A stretch of 64,000 nucleotides of DNA. Source: Sellimonas caecigallum (GTDB lineage Bacteria; Bacillota; Clostridia; Lachnospirales; Lachnospiraceae). Positions 27,266-35,519 of this stretch are shown here, piece after piece. A program made the position numbers and the translations under genes. How positions within the stretch are numbered: position 1 is the stretch's first letter; the number at the start of each line of letters is the position of its first letter. The notes below the pieces were generated by a model, which searched no databases, was not told the DNA's origin, and saw only the letters and a program-made list of their open reading frames with translations. The DNA is taken from assembly GCF_045038405.1 (NCBI RefSeq), contig NZ_CP173660.1:1984001-2048000 (forward strand). The letters run 5' to 3'.

Positions 27266-29836
27266 ATGGGATTTTTACAAAAAATGTTTGGTACTCACAG
27301 CCAGCATGAGCTGAAAAGAATTTATCCAATCGTAGATCATATCGAAGCTTTGGAGCCAGAGATGCAGAAGCTTTCCGACGAAGAACTCAGAGGAAAGACA
27401 AAGGAATATAAGGAGCGGTATGCAAATGGAGAGTCGCTTGACAGCCTTCTCCCGGAAGCGTTTGCGACGGTAAGAGAAGCTGCGTTCCGTTCTATCGGAA
27501 TGAAACATTACCGCGTACAGCTGATCGGAGGGATCATCCTTCATCAGGGACGTATTGCAGAAATGAAAACAGGTGAAGGTAAGACGCTTGTCTCCACACT
27601 TCCGGCTTACCTCAATGCCCTGACAGGCGAAGGTGTGAATATCGTCACGGTCAATGACTATCTGGCAAAACGTGATGCCGAGTGGATGGGAAAAGTACAT
27701 GAATTTCTCGGACTTAAAGTAGGGGTTGTATTAAACAGCATGGACAATGACGAGAGAAGAGCAGCGTACAACTGTGATATCACTTATGTCACAAACAATG
27801 AACTTGGATTTGACTATCTGAGAGACAATATGGTCATCTACAAAGAACAGCTTGTACAGAGAGGGCTGAAATATGCCATCATCGATGAGGTGGACTCTGT
27901 TCTGATCGATGAAGCCAGAACACCTCTAATTATTTCAGGCCAGAGCAGCAAGTCCACACGCCTTTATGAGGCCTGCGACATTCTTGCAAAACAGCTGGAA
28001 AAAGGCGAAGCCAGCGGAGAATTTTCCAAGATGAATGCCATTTTGGGAGAGGAAATCACAGAGACCGGAGATTTTATTGTCAATGAAAAAGAGAAAGCCA
28101 TCAACCTCACAGAAGACGGTGTGAAGAAAGTAGAGAACTTCTTCCATATCGACAATCTTGCAGATCCGGAAAATCTGGAGATCCAGCATAATATCATCCT
28201 TGCCCTCAGAGCTCACAACCTGATGTTCCGAGATAAGGATTATGTAATAAAAGATAACGAAGTTTTGATCGTGGACGAGTTTACAGGACGTATCATGCCG
28301 GGACGCCGTTATTCCGACGGACTGCATCAGGCTATCGAAGCAAAGGAACATGTGAAAGTAAACAGAGAGAGCAAGACACTTGCGACCATCACATTCCAGA
28401 ACTTCTTTAATAAATTTGAGAAAAAATGTGGGATGACAGGTACAGCTCTCACAGAAGAAAAAGAATTCCGTGACATTTACGGAATGGACGTTGTGGAAAT
28501 CCCTACCAACAAACCAGTCATCCGTGAGGATATGGATGATGCGGTTTATAAAACGAAAAAAGAGAAATTCAATGCCGTTTGCGATGCCATTGAAGAGGCC
28601 CACGCAAAAGGACAGCCGGTTCTTGTCGGCACGATTACCATTGAGACATCCGAACTTTTGAGCAAGATGCTCACAAGGAGGGGAATCAAGCATAATGTTC
28701 TCAACGCCAAGTTCCATGAGCTGGAGGCGGAAATCGTTGCACAGGCGGGACAGCACGGGGCGGTAACGATCGCTACTAACATGGCTGGACGTGGTACAGA
28801 TATCAAACTTGATGAAGATGCAAAAAATGCAGGCGGGTTAAAGATCATCGGAACAGAGCGGCATGAGTCAAGACGTATCGATAATCAGCTCCGCGGGCGT
28901 TCCGGACGTCAGGGAGATCCGGGAGAATCCCGTTTCTATATTTCTCTGGAAGACGATCTTATGCGGCTGTTCGGATCTGAAAAACTGATGTCCGTATTCA
29001 ATACGCTCGGTGTGGCAGACGGGGAACAGATCGAACACAAGATGCTCTCCAATGCCATTGAGAAAGCGCAGAAAAAGATTGAGTTTAACAACTACGGAAT
29101 CCGTAAAAATCTTCTCGAATACGATCAGGTTATGAATGAACAGAGAGAAATCATCTACGAAGAGAGAAGAAAAGTGCTGGATGGAGAGAGTATGAGGGAT
29201 TCTGTATATCATATGATCACAGAATATGTGGAAGACGCAGTGGACAGACACGCATCCTCTGAACAGGCATATGATGAATGGGATCTTGCAGGACTTGACG
29301 TGGAACTTCACGAGACGATCCCGGCACTTCCGGCTGTCACGGAAGAGACAGTCAAAAACATGGAGCAGAAAGAACTGAAACATATGCTGAAAGAGCGGGC
29401 CGTAAAAGCATATGAGGAAAAAGAAGCGGAATTCCCGGAAGCGGAACATCTTCGGGAAGTAGAACGAGTGGTACTTCTCCGCGCTATCGATGCCAAGTGG
29501 ATGGATCACATCGACGATATGGATCAGCTTCGTCAGGGAATCGGTCTTCAGGCGTATGGTCAAAGAGATCCGTTGGTAGAATATAAAATGCTCGGATATA
29601 ATATGTTCGGCGAGATGACAAAAGCGATTGAGACAGATACGATTCGTATCTTGTTCCACATCAAGATTGAACAGAAAGTGGAAAGAGAACAGGTTGTACA
29701 GGTAACTGGGACAAACAAAGACGACACTTCTGTACGGGCGCCGAAGACTCGTACCGAGAAAAAGGTATATCCGAACGATCCATGTCCGTGCGGAAGCGGA
29801 CTGAAATACAAACAGTGCTGCGGAAGAAAGAAATAG
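27266..29836 (+). CDS. secA: Preprotein translocase ATPase SecA
   Basis: An 856-aa motor that drives unfolded preproteins through SecYEG. Walker A is TGEGKT (residues 102-107), the DEAD-type box is IDEVDSVLIDEART, and the second motor domain has TNMAGRGTDI and GRSGRQGDPGESRFY. The C-terminal zinc-binding tail is DPCPCGSGLKYKQCCG, which in relatives contacts SecB, ribosomes or lipids. Full-length SecA1. It heads a long operon (secA, prfB, ACT protein, hom, proposed homoserine kinase, lysC). Confidence 0.98.
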   Translation: MGFLQKMFGTHSQHELKRIYPIVDHIEALEPEMQKLSDEELRGKTKEYKERYANGESLDSLLPEAFATVREAAFRSIGMKHYRVQLIGGIILHQGRIAEMKTGEGKTLVSTLPAYLNALTGEGVNIVTVNDYLAKRDAEWMGKVHEFLGLKVGVVLNSMDNDERRAAYNCDITYVTNNELGFDYLRDNMVIYKEQLVQRGLKYAIIDEVDSVLIDEARTPLIISGQSSKSTRLYEACDILAKQLEKGEASGEFSKMNAILGEEITETGDFIVNEKEKAINLTEDGVKKVENFFHIDNLADPENLEIQHNIILALRAHNLMFRDKDYVIKDNEVLIVDEFTGRIMPGRRYSDGLHQAIEAKEHVKVNRESKTLATITFQNFFNKFEKKCGMTGTALTEEKEFRDIYGMDVVEIPTNKPVIREDMDDAVYKTKKEKFNAVCDAIEEAHAKGQPVLVGTITIETSELLSKMLTRRGIKHNVLNAKFHELEAEIVAQAGQHGAVTIATNMAGRGTDIKLDEDAKNAGGLKIIGTERHESRRIDNQLRGRSGRQGDPGESRFYISLEDDLMRLFGSEKLMSVFNTLGVADGEQIEHKMLSNAIEKAQKKIEFNNYGIRKNLLEYDQVMNEQREIIYEERRKVLDGESMRDSVYHMITEYVEDAVDRHASSEQAYDEWDLAGLDVELHETIPALPAVTEETVKNMEQKELKHMLKERAVKAYEEKEAEFPEAEHLREVERVVLLRAIDAKWMDHIDDMDQLRQGIGLQAYGQRDPLVEYKMLGYNMFGEMTKAIETDTIRILFHIKIEQKVEREQVVQVTGTNKDDTSVRAPKTRTEKKVYPNDPCPCGSGLKYKQCCGRKK

Positions 29837-29887
29837 AAGAAGCTGGTAAGACAGCAGCGGCAGCAAAATATTGAAAGAGGTGAAAGA

Positions 29888-30998
29888 ATGGTAGAACTGG
29901 AACAGCTCAGATTAGATCTGCAGGCATTCAGTGAACCTCTCAGGGAAGTAAGGGATTCACTTTGACCTGCCAGCCAAAGAACAACGGGTAGAAGAGCTGG
30001 AAAGAAAGATGGAAGAACCGGATTTCTGGGAAGATCCGGAATATTCCAAAAAAGTAATGCAGGAACTGAAAGGTCTGAAGAATACGCTTGAGACTGCGAA
30101 GGAACTCGAAGATCGCTATGAGGAGACAGAGATCCTTCTGGATATGGCTTCCGAGGAAAATGACGAAAGTCTGATTCCGGAGATAAGAAGGAATCTAAAG
30201 AAACTGGAAAATAAGATTGAGGATGTCAGGATAGGAACATTGCTTTCAGGGGAATACGACCGCTGCGATGCTATTGTGACCCTCCATGCGGGGGCTGGCG
30301 GAACAGAGGCGTGCGACTGGAATCAGATGCTCTACCGGATGTATTCCAGATTTATTGAACGTCATGGATTTACGCTGGAAGTACTGGATTATCTCGACGG
30401 AGATATTGCCGGCATCAAGAATGTGACTTTTGAAGTCCACGGAGAAAACGCGTATGGATATCTGAAGTCAGAAAAAGGGGTACACCGCCTTGTGCGGGTT
30501 TCCCCATTTAATTCCGCCGGAAAACGGCAGACTTCTTTCGCATCCTGCGACGTGATTCCGGACATCGATACGGACATCGATATCGAGATCAGTGAGGACG
30601 AGCTGAAGATCGACACATACCGGTCAAGCGGTGCGGGAGGACAGCATATTAATAAGACGTCTTCCGCTGTCCGGATCACGCATCTCCCAACAGGAATCGT
30701 CGTGCAGTGTCAGAATGAGCGGTCTCAGCATCACAATAAAGACAAAGCGATGCAGATGCTGAAGTCAAAGCTTTACTTGTTAAAACAGCAGGAACAGGAA
30801 GAAAAGATGTCGGGAATACGGGGAGAGGTAAAGGATATCGGATTTGGAAATCAGATCAGATCCTATGTTATGCATCCGTACAGTCTTGTAAAGGATCACA
30901 GGACGAACGAGGAGGTCAGCAATGTAGGGGCAGTGATGGACGGCGAAATCGACGGCTTCATCAATGCCTATCTGAAACAGGAGAGACTAAATGGATAA
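29888..30998 (+). CDS. prfB: Peptide chain release factor 2, with programmed +1 frameshift
   Basis: RF2 ends translation at UGA and UAA. Translation starts at ATG 29888 and meets TGA at codon 26 (29963-29965), right after CTT. A +1 slip at CTT-TGA-C continues in the frame of the long downstream reading frame, giving 369 aa. A Shine-Dalgarno-like AAGGGA lies just upstream of the slip codon. This is the classical RF2 autoregulation: low RF2 favours the slip. In the full product GGQ falls at residues 250-252 and the specificity motif SPF is present. An annotation starting at 30009 would lose the N-terminus. Confidence 0.95.
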
Positions 30999-31431
30999 GA
31001 CAAAATATTATGTGCTGAATAGAAAAGCGGTTCCGGACGTGCTTTTAAAAGTTGTGGAAGTAAAACATCTTTTGGCGACACAGAGGGGGATGACTATCGG
31101 GGAAGCGGCAGAAAAAGTTGGAATCAGCAGAAGTTCTTTTTATAAATATAAAGATGACATTTTCCCGTTTCATGAAAATGAAAAAGGGCAGACGATCACG
31201 CTTGTCTTGCAAATGGATGATGTGCCGGGGCTTTTATCAGAGATACTGCACGAGGCGGCAGAATATAAGACCAATATCCTGACGATTCATCAGAGTATTC
31301 CGCTGAATGGAGTGGCTACGCTCACAATGAGCGTGGAAGTACTCCAGACGACAGGAAATCTGTCGGAGATGGTTGCAAAGATAGAGGAACATGAGGGAGT
31401 ACATTATCTGAAGATTGTAGGGAGGGAATAA
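30991..31431 (+). CDS. ACT domain-containing protein (PheB/UPF0735 type)
   Basis: A 146-aa protein with an N-terminal helix-turn-helix-like part (GMTIGEAAEKVGISRSSFYK, about residues 30-49). A C-terminal ACT domain begins at residue 70 (TLVLQMDDVPGLLSEIL). ACT domains bind amino acids, so a regulatory role in the aspartate or aromatic pathways is plausible. Its first 8 bases overlap prfB, and hom follows after 4 bases. Translational coupling and placement next to homoserine dehydrogenase suggest a sensor for this operon, which is inference. Confidence 0.9.
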   Translation: MDKTKYYVLNRKAVPDVLLKVVEVKHLLATQRGMTIGEAAEKVGISRSSFYKYKDDIFPFHENEKGQTITLVLQMDDVPGLLSEILHEAAEYKTNILTIHQSIPLNGVATLTMSVEVLQTTGNLSEMVAKIEEHEGVHYLKIVGRE

Positions 31432-31435
31432 ACAG

Positions 31436-32653
31436 ATGGTAAATGTTGCAGTACTTGGCTACGGAACAGTTGGGTCGGGAGTTGTGGAAGTCTTTCGGCT
31501 GAATCAGAGCCGGATCGATAAGTGTGCAGGCACGGAAGTGCGGCTCAAATATGTGCTGGATCTTCGGGATTTTCCGGGGGATCCTGTGCAGGATATTATT
31601 ATCCATGATTTTGAAAAGATCGTGGGAGACGAAGAAGTGGACGTCGTGGTAGAAGTCATGGGAGGGATCGAACCAGCCTACACGTTCGTAAAAAGATGCC
31701 TGGAAGCCGGTAAGAACGTAGTTACATCCAACAAAGCGCTTGTGGCGGCACATGGTTCTGAACTCCTTGAGCTTGCTCAGAAAAAGAATGTAAATTATCT
31801 CTTTGAGGCCAGCGTTGGCGGAGGAATACCGATTATCCGGCCGCTCAACACGTCGCTCACTGGGGATGAGATCGAGGAAATTACCGGCATATTGAACGGT
31901 ACGACGAACTATATGATGACAAAGATGTTTTATGAAGGTGCGGATTACGATGCTGTGCTGAAGGAAGCGCAGGCCAACGGTTTTGCAGAGCGCAATCCGG
32001 AGGCGGATGTGGAAGGGTACGATGCCTGCAGAAAGATTGCAATTTTGACTTCCATTGTATCAGGGCAGCAGGTTGACTTTGAGGACATCTATACAGAAGG
32101 CATCACGAATATCACGAAAGAAGATATGAAGTATGCACGAGAAATGGGAATGGTCATTAAACTTCTGGCTATGATGAAAAGAGACAGGGAAAAGGTTGAA
32201 GCCATCGTGGCGCCGTTCCTTCTTCCGCTGGAGCACCCTCTTGCAAGTGTCAACGGAGTATTCAATGCCATCTTTGTACATGGAAATGCTCTTGGAGACG
32301 CGATGTTCTATGGAAGCGGTGCCGGGAAGATGCCGACAGCCAGTGCGGTTGTCGCTGATATCGTGGATGCAGCAAAAAACAGACATAAAAATCTTTCGAG
32401 GTATTGGACCGGACAGAAGCTTACGCTGGCAGATCGGATGGAGGTAAAAAGGCGATATTTTGTGCGCATGTCCGGATGCAGAGAAGACATGCAGGCGTCC
32501 GTGGAAGAGAGTTTTGGACATGTAGATTATGTGACTGTGGAAGGTTTGGATGGAGAGTTTGGCTTTACAACAGACGTTCTCACAGAAGGAAAGATGAAGA
32601 CAGCATCGTCGAAATTTGACAACATTATTCATATGCTCCGTATGGATGAATAA
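31436..32653 (+). CDS. hom: Homoserine dehydrogenase
   Basis: A 405-aa NAD(P)H-dependent enzyme that reduces aspartate semialdehyde to homoserine, the entry to threonine and methionine. Rossmann motif GYGTVGSGV lies at residues 7-15. The catalytic region NGTTNYMMTKM and AEADVEG-type segment (NPEADVEGYDACRKI) are clear. A C-terminal ACT-like region of about 80 residues ends the protein and may bind threonine. GGAGGG upstream of the ATG. Tight operon with the ACT protein and the proposed homoserine kinase. Confidence 0.97.
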   Translation: MVNVAVLGYGTVGSGVVEVFRLNQSRIDKCAGTEVRLKYVLDLRDFPGDPVQDIIIHDFEKIVGDEEVDVVVEVMGGIEPAYTFVKRCLEAGKNVVTSNKALVAAHGSELLELAQKKNVNYLFEASVGGGIPIIRPLNTSLTGDEIEEITGILNGTTNYMMTKMFYEGADYDAVLKEAQANGFAERNPEADVEGYDACRKIAILTSIVSGQQVDFEDIYTEGITNITKEDMKYAREMGMVIKLLAMMKRDREKVEAIVAPFLLPLEHPLASVNGVFNAIFVHGNALGDAMFYGSGAGKMPTASAVVADIVDAAKNRHKNLSRYWTGQKLTLADRMEVKRRYFVRMSGCREDMQASVEESFGHVDYVTVEGLDGEFGFTTDVLTEGKMKTASSKFDNIIHMLRMDE

Positions 32654-32692
32654 AATAGAGCAGATGTAAGTTGATTGAAAGGAATGATGCGG

Positions 32693-33919
32693 ATGAAATA
32701 TATCGTTATCTTGGGGGACGGCATGGCAGGAAATCCTCTTGCTCAACTCGATGGAAGAACGACGCTGGAGGCTTCACACACTCCGGTTATGGATGAACTG
32801 GCGAAACAGGCGGAAATCGGTCTCGTGTCCATGGTGCCGGAAGGGATGGCGCCGGGAAGCGATACTGCCAATTTGTCTGTTCTTGGGTATGACCCGAAAA
32901 AATACTATACAGGCAGATCTCCGCTGGAAGCGTTCAGTATCGGGGTAGATATGGGAGCGGAGGACGTTTCGTTCCGCTGCAATCTGGTAACTCTTTCGGA
33001 AGAAGAAGGAATTCCGTATGAGGAGCGAAGGATTCTGGACCACAGTTCAGATGAGATCAGCACTGAAGACGCAGGAATCCTCCTGGAAGATCTGAAAAAA
33101 GAGCTTCTGGGCGAGGCGATAGATGTGGGAAATGCGTTTGAATTTTACAGAGGAACGAGTTACCGGCATCTTTTTATATGGAAGAATGGGAAAATTTTGG
33201 AACTGATTCCTCCCCATGACATCCTTACAAAGAAGATTGGAGAATTTCTTCCTAAGGAAGAGATCTTAACTGAGATGATGAGGAAAAGCTATGATATCCT
33301 GGAACAACATCCGCTCAACAAAAAGAGAAGAAGTCAGGGCCTTCGCCCTGCCAATTCCATTTGGTTCTGGGGAGCAGGCACACGCCCTGAACTTCCGGAA
33401 TTTGAAACGAAAACAGGGAAAAAAGGTGTGATGATTTCTGCCGTGGATCTGCTGAAGGGGATTGCGGTAGGTACGAAGATGAAAAATGTTCACGTGGAAG
33501 GAGCAAATGGAGGGCTTCATACAAACTATGAAGGAAAGGCGGAGAAAGCGGTCGAAGCCTTGTTGAAAGACGGATATGATTTTGCATATATCCATGTGGA
33601 AGCACCGGATGAGATGGGACATCAGGGAAATGCCGGAGACAAGATCCTGGCGATTGAGAATTTGGACAGGAAAGTTGTGAAGGTCGTCAAGGAAAGAATG
33701 GATGTATCAGGGGAACCGTACCGGATGCTGATTCTTCCGGATCATCCGACTCCGATCGCAGTTCGGACCCATACGTCCGATCCGGTGCCTTACCTTTTGT
33801 ACGACAGTACAAAGAAAAATCAGCAAGGTGCGGAAAGATACTGTGAGAGGACTGGGCGGTGTTCCGGCACTTGGCTGAGAGAAGGCTATCGCCTGATCGG
33901 ACATTTATTTGAAGACTAG
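32693..33919 (+). CDS. Proposed homoserine kinase (cofactor-independent phosphoglycerate mutase family)
   Basis: A 408-aa member of the alkaline-phosphatase-like superfamily, archaeal-type phosphoglycerate mutase branch. Visible motifs: ILGDGMAGNP with a metal-binding Asp (residues 5-14), GSDTANLSVLGYDP with the catalytic-type Ser/Thr, HVEAPDEMGHQGN, and PDHPTP near the C-terminus. Members located between hom and aspartate kinase, as here, have been proposed as homoserine kinases replacing ThrB. No GHMP-type thrB is seen in the window. The start at 32693 has AAAGGA 9 bases upstream. Mutase activity remains the alternative. Confidence 0.88.
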   Translation: MKYIVILGDGMAGNPLAQLDGRTTLEASHTPVMDELAKQAEIGLVSMVPEGMAPGSDTANLSVLGYDPKKYYTGRSPLEAFSIGVDMGAEDVSFRCNLVTLSEEEGIPYEERRILDHSSDEISTEDAGILLEDLKKELLGEAIDVGNAFEFYRGTSYRHLFIWKNGKILELIPPHDILTKKIGEFLPKEEILTEMMRKSYDILEQHPLNKKRRSQGLRPANSIWFWGAGTRPELPEFETKTGKKGVMISAVDLLKGIAVGTKMKNVHVEGANGGLHTNYEGKAEKAVEALLKDGYDFAYIHVEAPDEMGHQGNAGDKILAIENLDRKVVKVVKERMDVSGEPYRMLILPDHPTPIAVRTHTSDPVPYLLYDSTKKNQQGAERYCERTGRCSGTWLREGYRLIGHLFED

Positions 33920-33928
33920 GAGGAAATT

Positions 33929-35137
33929 ATGCTGATAGTAAAGAAATTCGGAGGAAGCTCTGTGGCAAACAGAGAACGGATCTTCAATGTGGCAAGGCGC
34001 TGCATTGAAGATTACAAAAAGGGAAATGATATCGTAGTCGTACTTTCAGCTATGGGAGATACAACAGATGAACTTTTGGAGCTGGCAAGATCCATCAACC
34101 CAAACGCACCGAAAAGGGAACTGGATATGCTCCTTACGACGGGGGAACAGGTATCAGTATCATTGATGGCAATGGCGATGCATGAGATGGACATCCCGGC
34201 CATCTCTCTCAATGCATTCCAGGTCAGAATGCATTCGACAGCTCGTTACGGCAATGCGAGGTTTAAACGGATTGATACAGACAGAATATTCCATGAACTG
34301 GAAGAGAGAAAGATTGTCATTGTGACGGGATTCCAGGCAGTCAATAAATACGATGACTATGCGACGCTCGGAAGGGGAGGGTCTGATACGACAGCAGTTG
34401 CCCTTGCGGCTGCGCTTCATGCTGATAAGTGTGAGATTTATACGGATGTGGACGGGGTCTACACAGCAGATCCCCGGATTGTAAAAAATGCCCGAAAAAT
34501 CGATGAGATCATGTATGATGAAATGCTGGAGCTTGCCACTTCCGGGGCGAAGGTGCTTCACAACCGATCAGTGGAAATGGCGAAAAAATATGGGGTGGAG
34601 CTGGTAGTACGTTCCAGCCTTACATCAGAGGAAGGTACCGTAGTCAAGGAGGTAGTAAAAATGGAAAAAATGTTAATTACCGGTGTGGCAGCCGACAGAA
34701 ATACAGCTAGAATCTCTGCCATGGGAGTGGCAGATAAACCGGGGATCGCATTTAAGATCTTTAATACCCTGGCCAAAAGAAACATCAACGTGGACATTAT
34801 CCTTCAGTCGGTAGGTCGTGACGGGACAAAAGATATTTCCTTTACCGTATCGGAAGATGATCTGAAAGAGACGTTGCAGATTCTGGAAGAGAAAAAAGAA
34901 GCCCTCACGATCAAAGAGGTCACATACAACACAAACGTGTCAAAAGTCTCTATCGTAGGGGCTGGAATGCTGAGTAATCCAGGGGTTGCGGCAAAGATGT
35001 TTGAGTCTTTGTTTAACTCGAATATAAATATCAACATGATTTCTACATCTGAAATCCGCATCACAGTTCTGATCGATGAAAAAGATACAGATAAAGCGAT
35101 GGTTGCAATCCATGACGGATTTGGACTGAACGATTAA
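33929..35137 (+). CDS. lysC: Aspartate kinase
   Basis: A 402-aa enzyme that phosphorylates aspartate, first step of the lysine/threonine/methionine pathway. The catalytic domain (residues 1-240) has KKFGGSSV at 5-12, TTGEQVS, GRGGSDTTA and DVDGVYTADPR. Two ACT domains follow (about 245-402), the usual site of lysine or threonine feedback. An in-frame ATG at codon 245 with its own strong ribosome-binding site suggests a separate regulatory beta subunit, as in Bacillus aspartokinase II. Last gene of the secA operon. Confidence 0.97.
   Translation: MLIVKKFGGSSVANRERIFNVARRCIEDYKKGNDIVVVLSAMGDTTDELLELARSINPNAPKRELDMLLTTGEQVSVSLMAMAMHEMDIPAISLNAFQVRMHSTARYGNARFKRIDTDRIFHELEERKIVIVTGFQAVNKYDDYATLGRGGSDTTAVALAAALHADKCEIYTDVDGVYTADPRIVKNARKIDEIMYDEMLELATSGAKVLHNRSVEMAKKYGVELVVRSSLTSEEGTVVKEVVKMEKMLITGVAADRNTARISAMGVADKPGIAFKIFNTLAKRNINVDIILQSVGRDGTKDISFTVSEDDLKETLQILEEKKEALTIKEVTYNTNVSKVSIVGAGMLSNPGVAAKMFESLFNSNININMISTSEIRITVLIDEKDTDKAMVAIHDGFGLND
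34646..34663 (+). promoter_or_regulatory. Internal ribosome-binding site and start for the aspartokinase beta subunit
   Basis: AAGGAGG (34646-34652), 8 bases, then ATG (34661-34663) in the lysC frame at codon 245, exactly where the first ACT domain begins (MEKMLITGVAADRN). The predicted product is 158 aa. Confidence 0.7.
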
Positions 35138-35160
35138 AAGACGGGGGAATTTACCGCAAT

Positions 35161-35193
35161 AAAAAGAATCCTGGAAAACCAGGATTCTTTTTT
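35161..35193 (+). terminator. Terminator of the secA-lysC operon
   Basis: AAAAAGAATCCTGG, AAAA loop, CCAGGATTCTTTTTT: a perfect stem with a T tract. Confidence 0.93.
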
Positions 35194-35223
35194 ACTTTAT
35201 AGGAAATTCCGGTTTTGGATAAG

Positions 35224-35267
35224 GAAAAAAAGAAGCCCTGCTGATCGAACATATGTTAGAACAGCAG
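35224..35267 (-). terminator. Minus-strand terminator behind the small acidic gene
   Basis: On the minus strand CTGCTG and CAGCAG (35267-35238) enclose the palindrome AACATATGTT, followed by GGCTTCTTTTTTT. It may double as an end structure of the IS element. Confidence 0.6.
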
Positions 35268-35302
35268 AGAAATGAACATGACAACAGGACGATGGTTAGA
35301 GT

Positions 35303-35479
35303 TTAGAAGATATAAAAACCTTCTTCTCCAAACAGATCGTCAAAAGGGTCGTCTTCATTTAGAAAATAGTCCATATCCAGAAGGTCATCCTCGCTCATTT
35401 GGCGAATGTCCTCAGATGTCATCCCTTCCGGTGGATTTTCTATATATTTTTTGCGCAGTTCCTCTGTATTTAAGCTCAT
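35303..35479 (-). CDS. Small acidic protein, 58 aa, next to the IS91 transposase
   Basis: A short gene with an excellent ribosome-binding site (AAAGGAGG, 9 bases before ATG 35479) and stop TAA at 35303. The protein opens MSLNTEELRKKYIENPP and is then strongly acidic, with MSEDDLLDMDYFLNEDDPF and an aromatic end GFYIF. It lies 40 bases behind the transposase stop on the same strand and is followed by a terminator, so it is probably co-transcribed. I do not recognise a domain. An acidic partner or regulator of the transposase is possible but is only inference. Confidence 0.7.
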   Translation of the reverse strand: MSLNTEELRKKYIENPPEGMTSEDIRQMSEDDLLDMDYFLNEDDPFDDLFGEEGFYIF

Positions 35480-35519
35480 GGTAATCGTCCTCCTTTGAGA
35501 GGATTATATCACAACAATG

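Noticed and set aside
28868..29866. 332-aa minus-strand frame opposite secA
   Set aside because: Cys/Phe/His-rich composition typical of a complement shadow; secA motifs fully explain the region.
29963..29965. TGA in prfB as a sequencing error or pseudogene
   Set aside because: Position at codon 26, CTT-TGA-C context and upstream SD-like sequence match the programmed RF2 frameshift.
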